NCBI RefSeq assembly: GCF_024722015.1
Contig: NZ_JANQBD010000025.1
Span: 1 to 64,000, forward strand
Direction: 5' to 3'
From: Paenibacillus radicis (ex Xue et al. 2023)
GTDB lineage: Bacteria; Bacillota; Bacilli; Paenibacillales; NBRC-103111
DNA length: 64,000 nucleotides
Positions 35,600 through 44,000 of this stretch are shown here, piece by piece. The notes below the pieces were generated by a model that searched no databases, had not been told where the DNA came from, and saw only the letters and a program-made list of their open reading frames with translations. Made by a program: the position numbers and the translations under genes. Each line of letters begins with the position of its first letter. Position 1 is the stretch's first letter.

Positions 35600-37752
35600 C
35601 CTCTCCCCTGCTTAATCACCGGGCTTCTCAAGCCAATCACCCATGCATCCCTGCCCGGAAGGGCAGCCCTCAGAGTCGAACCTTCTTGGGAATAGCCGCC
35701 AGTTCCCCAATACACGCGGTCTGCAACCTGCAGCCCAAACATGTCGGACAGCTTAATGTTTGTCATTATCGACTCTCTGCCCGGGTTGATGATCCATAAA
35801 AATAACGATCCGTCCGTATTTTGCGATAGTCTCGCCTGTAAGCTTGGATCGGACAACCGTACATGAGGGGTAACCTCTGCCCAGTCCAACACCTTCAAGA
35901 AAAAAGCAGCGTTCGCCGTATCATGTGTCTTATAGTAGCCGATCGACGGGAATGTACCGATCAATAAGGTTTTGCCTTTACCGTGCGTATGCTCAACAAC
36001 TGCTGTACTGCCATCCGGAAATTGTCCTAATGATCTGCCTGAGGTTGCTTTGTAGGACTGCCTGAAGCCCCCGCCCAGCACCTTACTGCCACTACCTCCG
36101 TCAAAATCAAAGGCAATCCCGTCAGCAATATCAGGCATAAACTGTACTTCAGCCTCCACTGCGCCGAAAACAACATCCAAATGATGATTAGGCTGAAGCG
36201 TGCCTACCTTACCGCGGTCGCCAAAATAGGCCGGGCAGCCCTCGCTGATTAACGTGCCGCCATTCTCTACCCAACGTCCCAGCAATGCTGCATATTCCTG
36301 AGACAGCATGATCGGGTACGGCCAATAAAGCACGCGATATTGGGCAATATCGTCGATATGTACCCAATCAGGCTGAATTCCTTGGTCAAAAAAGCCTTGA
36401 TAAGCACCCCACATCGCTTGCGCGTACAGCTCGTTCTTACCTTCCCGGTTCAGTAAATAATCAAAAATTTGCGTCTCTGGAACAACAAGAATGCCTATTT
36501 CTCCTTGAAGCGGAGCCGATTCAAGCAGCTCTCGCTGCTCCGCCGCATTGGCCCATCGGGCTATCGAGCCGGCCATCTCCGAGCGGTCTGTCCGCGTGCC
36601 GTCCATCGCATAAGGACCGAACGCCCCGAACAACGGACCGTCAAGCAATGGGCGCCAGCGCGGAAACAGCAGCCCACGCGCTCCGCCGGCGAATGATATC
36701 ATCTGCCAGACGCGGATATCCTCCGGCTCCGTGACCCGGCCGTCCTCCTTAGGCCGGCCGACTACCTGCGGCTGCAGCCATAGCGGCCCGCCCTGCGCCT
36801 CCGCATGCCAGAAGGTTTTTCCGCGTGATGCGGCCCGCGTCAAATCAACGGCATGCCATTGCTTCCAGGGCTCGCTGCCCTTGCGGGAGGCCACCCATGT
36901 GAAGCCGTACACATCGGCTTTGGACGCAGCCAACCAATCATCGGCGCCCATCGAAGCCATGACATTAATACTGCCCGCGATCCCGTGCGCCGCTATGATG
37001 TTCTTGTCATCCAGACTGCGGATCAGATCAATCCGCCACTGCATATGCTCATAGAAATTGTCTTTCGTGAACTGCACCCAATCCAAACATTCGGGATACG
37101 GTCCCATCTGATGAGGAGAGCGCACCTGCTCCCAAGATGTATAACTGTAACGGTTCCACGCTTGATTCAACGCCTGCAGGATGCCGTACTTAGTCTCCAG
37201 CCACCTGCGGAATTTCTCATTCGTATATTGGCAATGGCATACGTGAGGAGAGTAATTGCATTCATTCCACACATCATAACCGGCTGTAGCAGGATGGTCT
37301 TTATAACGCAGCACCAGCCCGGTCAGAAAACGGCCGGCGGCTTCCTTCACCTCAGAGCAATCCAGACAAAGAACCCCTTGTGAGCCTTCGCTGAACCCAC
37401 CCGTGGCACTGCTCGCTCCCATCTGCGTTCTTAACGGTGTTCCGTCCGATTTCACATGAACGGCATGTGAATACATGTCTGCCGCCCACTCGGGAACGGA
37501 AGTGATCATCTCAGCGATGATGGTCATGATGCCGTGCTTGGCAGCCAAATCCATCTGCCGGTCGTAATCAGCCCAATCGAAAACGCCGGGAGCCGTTTCA
37601 ATCGCCCCCCACATGAACCAGTGGCGGTTGAAGTTCATCCCGTCCTCTTGGGCTACCGCATAATCGCGTTCCCAGTCTTCACGGGGCGGATTAGACTTGC
37701 GGAAATAGACCGCTCCGTAAGGCAGCTGCGGCAACACTCGCTTGGTTGACAT
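35596..37752 (-). CDS. GH42-like beta-galactosidase family glycosidase
   Basis: Cytoplasmic retaining glycosidase, 718 aa. N-terminal TIM barrel with YFRKSNPPREDWERDYAVAQEDGMN and WFMWGAIETAPGVFDW, typical of GH42. Acid/base Glu164 in YDVWNECNY and candidate nucleophile Glu318 in FWHAEAQGG. A Cys pair CHC (172-174), near the family's metal-binding cysteines, is present. A Rossmann-like trimerisation domain (about 420-620) and a small beta domain follow. First gene after a hairpin separating it from the binding-protein gene. Specificity could be beta-galactoside, alpha-arabinoside or another related glycoside. Confidence 0.85.
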   Translation of the reverse strand: MSTKRVLPQLPYGAVYFRKSNPPREDWERDYAVAQEDGMNFNRHWFMWGAIETAPGVFDWADYDRQMDLAAKHGIMTIIAEMITSVPEWAADMYSHAVHVKSDGTPLRTQMGASSATGGFSEGSQGVLCLDCSEVKEAAGRFLTGLVLRYKDHPATAGYDVWNECNYSPHVCHCQYTNEKFRRWLETKYGILQALNQAWNRYSYTSWEQVRSPHQMGPYPECLDWVQFTKDNFYEHMQWRIDLIRSLDDKNIIAAHGIAGSINVMASMGADDWLAASKADVYGFTWVASRKGSEPWKQWHAVDLTRAASRGKTFWHAEAQGGPLWLQPQVVGRPKEDGRVTEPEDIRVWQMISFAGGARGLLFPRWRPLLDGPLFGAFGPYAMDGTRTDRSEMAGSIARWANAAEQRELLESAPLQGEIGILVVPETQIFDYLLNREGKNELYAQAMWGAYQGFFDQGIQPDWVHIDDIAQYRVLYWPYPIMLSQEYAALLGRWVENGGTLISEGCPAYFGDRGKVGTLQPNHHLDVVFGAVEAEVQFMPDIADGIAFDFDGGSGSKVLGGGFRQSYKATSGRSLGQFPDGSTAVVEHTHGKGKTLLIGTFPSIGYYKTHDTANAAFFLKVLDWAEVTPHVRLSDPSLQARLSQNTDGSLFLWIINPGRESIMTNIKLSDMFGLQVADRVYWGTGGYSQEGSTLRAALPGRDAWVIGLRSPVIKQGRG

Positions 37753-37849
37753 CGGAATCCTCCTTCTGCTAAGTCCGGCGATTATCTCACCGCAGCGCGG
37801 GTTGACCCTTATTCTGAATCGCCGTGTCCTAAGGCTATTAAATGGCTAC

Positions 37850-37888
37850 AGCCCGCAGAGACATTCTAATTCATGACCCTGCGGGCTT
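37850..37888 (-). terminator. Leaky hairpin between binding-protein and downstream genes
   Basis: Reading minus, AGCCCGCAGGG pairs with TCTCTGCGGGCT across an 18-nt loop, starting 12 nt after the binding-protein stop. It lacks a real T-tract. Hairpins here commonly give high binding-protein mRNA and reduced downstream expression in sugar ABC operons. Confidence 0.6.
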
Positions 37889-37900
37889 GTTTCATTATGG

Positions 37901-39469
37901 CTACTTCGCGTTGCCGAAATATTCTTTATAGGTTTTGGCAAATTCCTGATAAGCCTTCTTGATATCCGCATTGTTGTTCAGCTTATCCACGTAAGCTTTA
38001 TACTCATCCATCGAAATTTGCGCAACGATTGCTTTAGTCGCCATCGCCTGCCATTCCTTCTCGTACTTCGGCCATACGGAAGTCCATGTATCGGATGCAA
38101 TATTACCGAATAGGCTTAACTTCCCAAGCTTGCTGTAAATCTCGGTATCTTTTATTTTCTCATCGTTATAAGCTTTTGGCGCAGCAGGATTCAGCACTTT
38201 CATCTTATTGTTAAACGCCAATGAAAATACTTGATTCGCATTCGTAGTCACCTGCTTCACGCCTAGTTCAGTAAGCTGCGGTTGACCGTCTACGACTTTA
38301 TGATGGACACCTTCGATACCGTAATAGTTAAAATCGGTAAACTCCATAGTTGTCGTTTTTTCCATGTAATCAAGAATTTGCTTAACCTTCGCTTCAGGCA
38401 CTTTTTTGGAAATATACATACCCCCGAAGGTCGGATTTGCCAATTGAGCGGTGTACCCACCAGGCCCTTTCATCGGAGGTAAGGTAATGACCTTAGCGTC
38501 CGGCTGCACTTTTTTAATATCCTGCTCCCATGTGTAGTCACGCCATATATTCCGTACATAAGAGACGGCGCGTCCTGTTGCGAACAGCTCTTCGGCCTGC
38601 GTCTTCTTAATTGCCGAAAATTCCTTGGACAAGATGCCGTCAGCATACTGCTTGCGGAACCACTCAATCATCTGGGTGTAATTAGGCGTTAATGTTTCTT
38701 TAATCAGCCCGCCGTCTTTATCAAAGATCGGGTCCAACCCTCCAAACGCTCCTAGGAAAGTGCCGTCGCCGTCAGCCAAAAGAAAACCGTGTCCTAATAT
38801 ACCGACTGTATCGTTCTTCCCGTTTCCGTCCGGATCGCTGGACACAATCTTTTTCAACGCTGCGGCATATTCATCAATCGTTTGAGGAACCGGAATATTG
38901 TACTTGTCTAGCCAGTCCTTGCGGAATTTAATGCCTAAGTCAATTTGCGGGCGGTTGCGGGGCAAGCCGTAGATTTTACCGTCTGCCTTCATGTAGCTCC
39001 ATACATTAGGCCCGCTGTTGTTTTTAAGATTCGGATACTTGCTGAAATCTCCGAGAAACGGAGTCAAATCCCAGAAAGCGCCTTGCTTGATAGCGCTAAG
39101 CAGAGTTGGGCGCGTGGTGCTTTGCGAGACGATGATCTCGGGCAGGTTGCCGGATGCCAGAACAAGATCGAATTTAGTATCATAATCGCCTGACGGTATC
39201 CATTCTACATCCAGCTTGGTGTTGGTTCTTTTTTGCCATTCTGTCCAATATTGGTCGTTCATGTCCGGCACATCGGCAAAAGACGGTACTAAAAACTGCA
39301 GCTTGACCGGTTCGCTTGGCTTGACCTCTTTTTTGTCGTCAGTCTTATTAGCGACATTATTGCCGGTACCTGCAGCGGGCTGAGTTCCCCCCGAACATCC
39401 TGCCAGCAAACCAATTGAAACAACGGTTGTCATCATCCAACTGACTTGTCTACGAAACGAAGCATTCAT
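37901..39469 (-). CDS. Extracellular sugar-binding lipoprotein (LplA type)
   Basis: Binding protein for the CUT1 importer, 522 aa from ATG at 39467-39469 (GGAGGG 5 nt upstream). A lipoprotein signal peptide has the lipobox LLAGC with Cys25, then a linker TQPAAGTGNNVANKTDDKK. The size (over 500 aa) and the family-1 features (DYDTKFDLVLASGNLPEIIVS, near the hinge) match the large LplA group found with LplB/LplC permeases. First gene of the operon, behind a sigma-A-like promoter and a perfect cre site, so glucose repression through CcpA is likely. Ligand probably an oligosaccharide. Confidence 0.9.
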   Translation of the reverse strand: MNASFRRQVSWMMTTVVSIGLLAGCSGGTQPAAGTGNNVANKTDDKKEVKPSEPVKLQFLVPSFADVPDMNDQYWTEWQKRTNTKLDVEWIPSGDYDTKFDLVLASGNLPEIIVSQSTTRPTLLSAIKQGAFWDLTPFLGDFSKYPNLKNNSGPNVWSYMKADGKIYGLPRNRPQIDLGIKFRKDWLDKYNIPVPQTIDEYAAALKKIVSSDPDGNGKNDTVGILGHGFLLADGDGTFLGAFGGLDPIFDKDGGLIKETLTPNYTQMIEWFRKQYADGILSKEFSAIKKTQAEELFATGRAVSYVRNIWRDYTWEQDIKKVQPDAKVITLPPMKGPGGYTAQLANPTFGGMYISKKVPEAKVKQILDYMEKTTTMEFTDFNYYGIEGVHHKVVDGQPQLTELGVKQVTTNANQVFSLAFNNKMKVLNPAAPKAYNDEKIKDTEIYSKLGKLSLFGNIASDTWTSVWPKYEKEWQAMATKAIVAQISMDEYKAYVDKLNNNADIKKAYQEFAKTYKEYFGNAK

Positions 39470-39502
39470 TGTAACCCTCCTATTTACTTTTTGAATGCAC
39501 TC

Positions 39503-39516
39503 TGACAGCGCTTTCA
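39503..39516 (-). promoter_or_regulatory. cre site (CcpA operator)
   Basis: Reading minus, TGAAAGCGCTGTCA matches the cre consensus TGWAANCGNTNWCA at every position. It lies 33 bp before the start codon and just downstream of the -10, a position that blocks transcription. It indicates carbon catabolite repression of the whole glycan operon. Confidence 0.85.
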
Positions 39517-39521
39517 ATCAC

Positions 39522-39550
39522 ATTGTATGCCGTACCTGAGCGGCAAGTAA
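39522..39550 (-). promoter_or_regulatory. Promoter of the sugar-utilisation operon
   Basis: Reading minus, -10 TACAAT (39522-39527) with a 17-bp spacer to a weak -35 TTACTT (39545-39550). The poor -35 fits activation by the adjacent AraC-type regulator, and the cre site overlaps the expected transcription start. Confidence 0.55.
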
Positions 39551-39635
39551 GTGACAATTCTTTACGGGAAGCGTCCGTGACAAGCTTTGGGCAATTTTTG
39601 TCTTACCGGTTATAAACCGTCTGCCGTGCGTATGC

Positions 39636-41966
39636 CTACCGGTGCTCCGCTCTAAAAATACTAGGGTTCATTTTCGTATGTCTTTGGAATATGCGGTTTA
39701 AATTCCGTTCCGAATACCCGATAGCGGCGGCGATCTCGCTTACGTTAAGATCCGTTTCCAGCAGCAGCCTTTTCGCCTCTTCGACCTTGCATTCCACTAC
39801 AAAATCAAGGAAGTTGATCCCCATTTCTTTCTTAAACAGCCTGCTTAAGTAGGACGGACTCATTGCGATCATTTCAGCGCAGTGCACGAGCGATAGATCC
39901 TCCGTACTGTGTTCTCTAATGTACTTGGAAATTTGCAGAACGGCGGACTGTCCGGCCGAGCTGCGGTATTCCTCGGTCAGCTTATGGTACAGCGGGAATA
40001 ATATTTCGATAAACCAGGCAAATATTTCACGTGACGTTTGCTTCGCTTCCAGCTGGCCGAATAAGTTGTACTCCAAAATATCAAGAATACTGCCTCCTTG
40101 CTTTTCCAATGACGTTATTACCGCCGAGAGCAGCACATGATAGCTTTGATAAATAAAATTATACGATTGGGAAGACCTGATAGACTCTGTAAATTGAACT
40201 AATGACTGCTGCGCTTGCGCCAGCTCTCCTTTGACAAGAGAATCTACAATGCTGCTCTCCAATTCCCGCGGGTAGCGGAAGGAAGCCTGCTTTCTGGAGC
40301 TTTCCAAATCCTCAATGTACATCACCGGCTCCGAATCCTGATAAATCCTATATTGGAGTGCCAGCTCAGCTTCCTTATAGGATAGGGGGACGTCTGCGAT
40401 ATGGGAATAACTGCGTCCAATGCCGACCGTAGCCTGAAAGGAGAGATAATTCGTCAACGATTGGCTGACCGAATCGGCAAAGCTTCGTGCGGCCTGATGG
40501 AGCTTAATAGGCGCGATGTCGCATTTCCACTGCAGAAGCGCTACTGCTTTGCCTTGGTTAGTGAAAATATAACCGCTGATAAGCTCATTTTTTTGCAGCA
40601 GCTCCTGCATCACATTCATGACGGCAAAAGCAATAATCGGTTTATCCTTGGGGAAGAACCGCTTCTCCTTATAGGCATTTTCCACCTCGACGACAATGAC
40701 TGAATAGGTTGATTTAATATCGATACCGTAGCTCTCGCATTCTTGAATTAGCGACTCGTTCCGTACATACTCTCCGTTTACGAGCTGCTGCAGACACTTC
40801 TCGCGGAGCGTCGGCTGTACCTTTTCCATATAGCCGCCCAGCTTCTCCGTCTCCTGGCTTAAATAATCGAGGCATGCACGTATGTAAGCAAACTCATCCT
40901 CTTTATTTTGAATCCGTCCCTCGCTAAGCAGCTGACTATGCTGAATGAGCTTCTCTATCGGACTGTATGCTTTTTTCGTACTGAAATAGGTCAACAAGAT
41001 ACCCAGTAAAATAAAAAACAGGGCAACTATAATAGTGACAATGCGTATCCATCCAATACGCTCCTCCAGCATTTGCTCGGGTATTACCGTTACATAAGTG
41101 CGGCCGAAAATGCTTTTTAAATATGTAAATTGAGCTTGGCGTCCGTCCACCCCTGCATCGAAGAAGCTGTCTATCGTTGAATCCGCTGTGCCTATAGTCT
41201 GCAAGACCGGGTGGTTCTCCAGCAGCCGTTTGATGTGTTCCTTACTTTTGGAATCAAGCTTGGACAAATTAGGGTAGCTGACCATCAGCATTTCCGGACC
41301 TTTAGTCAAGATCGTTGTATCCGCTTGCAAAAAATTGCTTATTAAGGAAGTTTCTATATCAAAAGCAAGTACTCCTTGCTTTCCCGCATTTCCGACGACA
41401 GGAAGCTTCCTGGCAAATGTGATGTAGCCTTCCTTTTTCCCTGCAGGCAAAAATATCCATTGTGAGCCGCTTTCCAGCTGCATCAGCAGATCGATATCTT
41501 CTTTATGCTTGTAGGAATCCTTACTCATAGAGCCGTACCGGTTCGTTAGAAGGATATCCTCCTGGTTATTGTAAAAGTAAATCTCATCAATAAAGCTGTT
41601 GGCATTTTTGACCAACGTAATCTCTTGCAATAGTTGCTGATGCCAGATTAACGGAGCATCTTCCATCCTGCCGGCAAAAAAATCATTGATCCGGGAATCC
41701 AGCGATAGCTGAAGCGACTCCTGCTCAATGCTTTGCAAAATCCGTTCCGCCCTGTCCTTCATCATAACCAAGGAAGATTTGTTCTCGTCAAGAAACTGTC
41801 GTTTAACCTTGTCCATCGAAAATTGATAATAAATAATACCGGCCAGAATAATCGGAACACAAACGGAAATACAACCTATCCAGATTAAGCGGTGTAAATA
41901 TTTCCCTTGAGGAGCGTACTTTCCAAAAGTTAAAAAGCGGGGAATTCGACCGAGCTGACTAGCCAT
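39636..41966 (-). CDS. Membrane-bound AraC family regulator with extracellular sensor
   Basis: Transmembrane regulator of 776 aa from ATG at 41964-41966 (AGAGGAGG 4 nt upstream). One membrane helix near the N terminus (IWIGCISVCVPIILAGIIYY), a Cache-like extracellular domain of about 250 residues, a second helix (IVTIIVALFFILLGILLTYF), a cytoplasmic middle region, and a C-terminal AraC HTH pair (about 675-775, LSLVHCAEMIAMSPSYLSRLF and LNVSEIAAAIGYSERNLNRIF). This architecture is typical of Paenibacillus regulators placed beside LplA/B/C operons, sensing the glycan or the loaded binding protein. It probably activates the operon starting at 39469. Confidence 0.88.
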   Translation of the reverse strand: MASQLGRIPRFLTFGKYAPQGKYLHRLIWIGCISVCVPIILAGIIYYQFSMDKVKRQFLDENKSSLVMMKDRAERILQSIEQESLQLSLDSRINDFFAGRMEDAPLIWHQQLLQEITLVKNANSFIDEIYFYNNQEDILLTNRYGSMSKDSYKHKEDIDLLMQLESGSQWIFLPAGKKEGYITFARKLPVVGNAGKQGVLAFDIETSLISNFLQADTTILTKGPEMLMVSYPNLSKLDSKSKEHIKRLLENHPVLQTIGTADSTIDSFFDAGVDGRQAQFTYLKSIFGRTYVTVIPEQMLEERIGWIRIVTIIVALFFILLGILLTYFSTKKAYSPIEKLIQHSQLLSEGRIQNKEDEFAYIRACLDYLSQETEKLGGYMEKVQPTLREKCLQQLVNGEYVRNESLIQECESYGIDIKSTYSVIVVEVENAYKEKRFFPKDKPIIAFAVMNVMQELLQKNELISGYIFTNQGKAVALLQWKCDIAPIKLHQAARSFADSVSQSLTNYLSFQATVGIGRSYSHIADVPLSYKEAELALQYRIYQDSEPVMYIEDLESSRKQASFRYPRELESSIVDSLVKGELAQAQQSLVQFTESIRSSQSYNFIYQSYHVLLSAVITSLEKQGGSILDILEYNLFGQLEAKQTSREIFAWFIEILFPLYHKLTEEYRSSAGQSAVLQISKYIREHSTEDLSLVHCAEMIAMSPSYLSRLFKKEMGINFLDFVVECKVEEAKRLLLETDLNVSEIAAAIGYSERNLNRIFQRHTKMNPSIFRAEHR

Positions 41967-42180
41967 AGGACCTCCTCTGTAAAACGTATTAGGTTCGCTC
42001 GCTTTAGCTCTCTCCTCAAAAAACGCAATCTTCATCTATTATAGTGTAAAATCGGACGGCACTTAACCGACAATTATTGATGTAGACATTATTTTCCTTA
42101 CGATGGGTTACACAATTATTGTCTGAGTAGGGCTACGGGACTTGTCCCTCGTCATATAGAGCTCATTCAATGCGGCAACA
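41967..42180. other. Intergenic stretch upstream of the AraC-type regulator
   Basis: No gene. Contains the promoter region of the regulator on the minus strand and a short GGGACTTGTCCC hairpin near 42138. Nothing else recognised. The next 1.2 kb to fur hold only repeats and a gene remnant, itemised separately. Confidence 0.5.
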
Positions 42181-42300
42181 TAAGAAAAGCTTCTGATCGA
42201 AGCCCTTTCGATGAAGATACATTCGTGTCCTGGAGGTGGCTTTTCTTGCAATATTAGAAAGTGAACCTCCGGTTCAAACTTAAACTTTCTAAATATTATA
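42181..42300 (+). repeat. Structured intergenic repeat family 1, copy B (covarying module 2)
   Basis: Module 1 is nearly identical to the other copies (AAGAAAAGCT/GGCTTTTCTT, a G-U replacing A-U; inner ATCGAA/TTCGAT hairpin). Module 2 has a different sequence but the same fold: AATATTAGAAAGT pairs with ACTTTCTAAATATT, and the inner hairpin is GAACC-TCC-GGTTC instead of TTCAGC-TCC-GCTGAA. Paired changes on both sides of the stems indicate selection on, or exchange of, a fold. It abuts a small hairpin-plus-T5 (ACGCC/GGCGT) reading from the other side. Confidence 0.85.
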
Positions 42301-42341
42301 AGAAAAACGCCTTGCGGCGTCCTTGGTGTACAATCTACGTT

Positions 42342-42596
42342 TGTGCGTTGAGAGGGAATCGGGTATGGGATTCCGGGCGCTGTTGAAGTCGTGTTCCTTG
42401 GAATGAAAGGCTTGCAGCGGGAGGAACAACACGAGCTTCAAAGGTAGGCTGCATACCCGATCAGTCACCGGAGGTGACGACCAGGGCGGATGCTCACGCT
42501 CCTCCATCCCGCACCCATGCCCTCTTTTGTTCTACTCTGTGCTTTGCGCCGATTTCTTACTTCCCCCTAAGCTGGTCTTCGAGCCGTTATTCATAA
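42342..42596 (+). repeat. Structured intergenic repeat family 2, copy I
   Basis: About 255 bp, homologous to 57419-57624. The outer imperfect stem is GAGGGAATCGGGTATGGGA (42352-42370) with TCCCGCACCCATGCCCTC (42507-42524). An inner stem pairs TTGAAGTCGTGTTCCT with AGGAACAACACGAGCTTCAA. Compared with copy II it carries a roughly 46-bp insertion with its own GTCACC-GGA-GGTGAC hairpin. The minus-strand open frame through it shares its peptide with copy II only because the DNA is repeated, and I do not regard it as a gene. Confidence 0.8.
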
Positions 42597-42689
42597 CAAT
42601 GAACACTTGTGCAGTGTTCCATGTACATTTAGCTCCATCTCCTTTTAGAGAAGAGATCACTTGCACATGACCCTAAACAACCCGCCAGT

Positions 42690-42925
42690 ACTGCGTCCAC
42701 GGAAGTGAAGGGCACTGCGGAAGTAATTCTTCCTCTATCACCTGAAAAGTCCAAATATCAGAGTGATAAGGGAAGAGCCAGTTCCGTTATTGCTCGGTTT
42801 TTGTGCATAAATGCTCCATTCGGCCAACATAACGGAATTCCCACTTCCGCTATCTCCTTAGATTAGAGCCGGCAGTTGGAATAACGGAACTCTCAGTTCC
42901 ATACAAAATCCTCCAGGGCCCGTCG
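42690..42925. repeat. Block of short palindromic repeats with the motif ATAACGGAA
   Basis: Several short related units in both orientations: CCAGTTCCGTTATTG (42779-42793), ATAACGGAATTCCC (near 42831) and AATAACGGAACTCTCAGTTCC-type (near 42881). Each contains or nearly contains a GGAAC...GTTCC inverted repeat. No ORF with coding character. Confidence 0.55.
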
Positions 42926-43018
42926 CAGCGCAGCTTCGCCGCTATACCTATAAAAATCCCCCTTGATCATGGAGCGCGTTAAATACCTTAAGCTCTAATG
43001 TAATTCTGCACTAGTCTA

Positions 43019-43050
43019 AGTAAGTAGACAGGTAGGCAGGTAGGCAGGTT
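43019..43050. repeat. Short tandem repeat (8 bp unit, GGTAGGCA)
   Basis: The sequence AGTAGACAGGTAGGCAGGTAGGCAGG contains about three units of an 8-bp repeat, one degenerate. Not coding; adjacent to the truncated family-1 repeat and the aldolase remnant. Confidence 0.6.
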
Positions 43051-43073
43051 GCCCGCTGATTCTTCATTCCTCG

Positions 43074-43100
43074 GAAAAGCTTCTGATCGAAGCTCTTTCA
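43074..43100 (+). repeat. Truncated family 1 repeat (copy E, first 27 bp)
   Basis: GAAAAGCTTCTGATCG and the following AAGCTCTTTCA match the 5' third of module 1 of copies B and D. Similarity stops at 43100, immediately before the stop codon of the aldolase remnant, so this is a broken copy. Confidence 0.65.
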
Positions 43101-43265
43101 CTATTTTTCTTTGCAGGCATTGTAGACGGCTACAAACGGTTCAGGGTAAACGCAGGATACACCTGAAACAACACCCTCGCACCCCATAGCTAATGCCGGA
43201 AGGAACAATTGGTTTGCGCCGGGCACTACCGAAAAATCCCCTTGATTGACAGTAAGGTACTCATT
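43101..43265 (-). pseudogene. C-terminal remnant of a DHDPS/N-acetylneuraminate-lyase family gene
   Basis: The minus strand from about 43265 to the stop at 43101-43103 reads VNEYLTVNQGDFSVVPGANQ, then LFLPALAMGCEGVVSGVSCV and YPEPFVAVYNACKEK. This is the typical C-terminal part of dihydrodipicolinate synthase-family proteins (…GDFSV-x-G-D…LALGAxGGISGxANVxPE…), including 2-keto-3-deoxy-sugar-acid aldolases. No start codon or upstream two thirds of the protein; an in-frame stop lies at about 43298. It is a decayed fragment of about 50 residues. Its proximity to a sugar-acid dehydratase operon suggests it once supplied the aldolase step. Confidence 0.75.
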
Positions 43266-43282
43266 GACTCTCAAAAAGGTAG

Positions 43283-43318
43283 CTTCAAAGTTGATTCAAA
43301 TACTTTTCGGGGAGCCCC
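43283..43318 (+). repeat. Repeat family 3, copy 1
   Basis: CTTCAAAGTTGATTCA followed by AATACTTTTCGGGGAGCCCC is homologous to 45887-45922 (CTTCGAAGTAGATTCA, then GATACTTTGCGGGGGAGCCCC). Ends in a GGGGAGCCCC near-palindrome. No coding potential. Confidence 0.65.
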
Positions 43319-43332
43319 AATTCGATATACGC

Positions 43333-43372
43333 AAAAAAAACTCCGATACGGAACCTATCCGTATCAGAGTAA
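43333..43372 (-). terminator. Intrinsic terminator after fur
   Basis: Reading minus, ACTCTGATACGG-ATAGGTT-CCGTATCGGAGT is followed by eight T. It lies about 55 nt downstream of the fur stop codon. Confidence 0.92.
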
Positions 43373-43426
43373 TTCGACTCTTGCGCTATATAATGGAATT
43401 ATTTTCCATATATTGACTGACAACGA

Positions 43427-43909
43427 TTATACAGCCTTGGCCTTGCCTTCTCTCTTGCATTCCGTGTTTTTACAATTATTAAAAACCCCGGTAAAATCCA
43501 GACGATGATCAGTCACTTGAAAGCCGTATTCGTGTTTTACCCGCTCCTCCAGTTGACCGAGCCAGTCTTCCTTGATTTCTTTTAACGCGCCGCATACATT
43601 ACAAATCAGATGATGATGCATATGGGTGTTATCCGGGCCGCGAAGATCGAAGCGGGCTACCCCATCCCCAAAATTCATCTTCTCCACTATATGAAGCTCA
43701 GCGAACAATTCCAATGTCCTATAAACCGTAGCGATTCCAATTTCGGAATGCCTTTCTTTTACAAGCATAAACACTTCTTCAGCACTCAAATGATCCTTTT
43801 CATTTTCGAGCAAAACCTTCAATGTAAGTTCACGCTGAGGGGTCATCTTGTAGCCTTTTATTCTTAATTGTTGGTTGATCTTGTCGATTTCCTCCATGAT
43901 GTTCATCAT
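43427..43909 (-). CDS. fur: Ferric uptake regulator Fur
   Basis: Metal-dependent dimeric repressor, 160 aa, close to B. subtilis Fur over most of its length (YKMTPQRELTLKVLLENEKDHLSAEEV, IGIATVYRTLELFAEL, NFGDGVARFDLR). Winged helix at about 15-85; regulatory metal site around HMHHH (96-100); structural Zn candidates C103, C106, C146 and C151. Similarity favours Fur over PerR or Zur. A perfect 7-1-7 palindrome lies in its promoter region (44001-44015), so it may be autoregulated or PerR-controlled. The Fur-box-like site at 985-999 is a possible target in the window. Confidence 0.92.
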   Translation of the reverse strand: MMNIMEEIDKINQQLRIKGYKMTPQRELTLKVLLENEKDHLSAEEVFMLVKERHSEIGIATVYRTLELFAELHIVEKMNFGDGVARFDLRGPDNTHMHHHLICNVCGALKEIKEDWLGQLEERVKHEYGFQVTDHRLDFTGVFNNCKNTECKREGKAKAV

Positions 43910-44000
43910 AAATGAGGCTCCTCCCTGATTACTGATTACTCCCTACTTACCCATTTAAGCTATGTTAGGTTGAATAGTTATTTATACTATGATTTGTTAT

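Noticed and set aside
34697..35695. Plus-strand open frame of 332 codons
   Set aside because: It lies antisense to the enolase-superfamily gene, has no family resemblance or ribosome-binding site, and its composition is that of a shadow frame in GC-rich coding DNA.
42289..42507. Minus-strand open frame of 72 codons, with a look-alike at 57309-57545
   Set aside because: The shared peptide is explained by the repeated DNA of family 2. It has no convincing ribosome-binding site, and the frame crosses the palindrome stems and an adjacent gene end.
42342..42596. Possible group IIC intron remnant (starts GTGCG, lies after a hairpin)
   Set aside because: Only the 5' GUGYG-like motif matches. No domain V, no reverse transcriptase and far too short. 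The other copy also lacks these.
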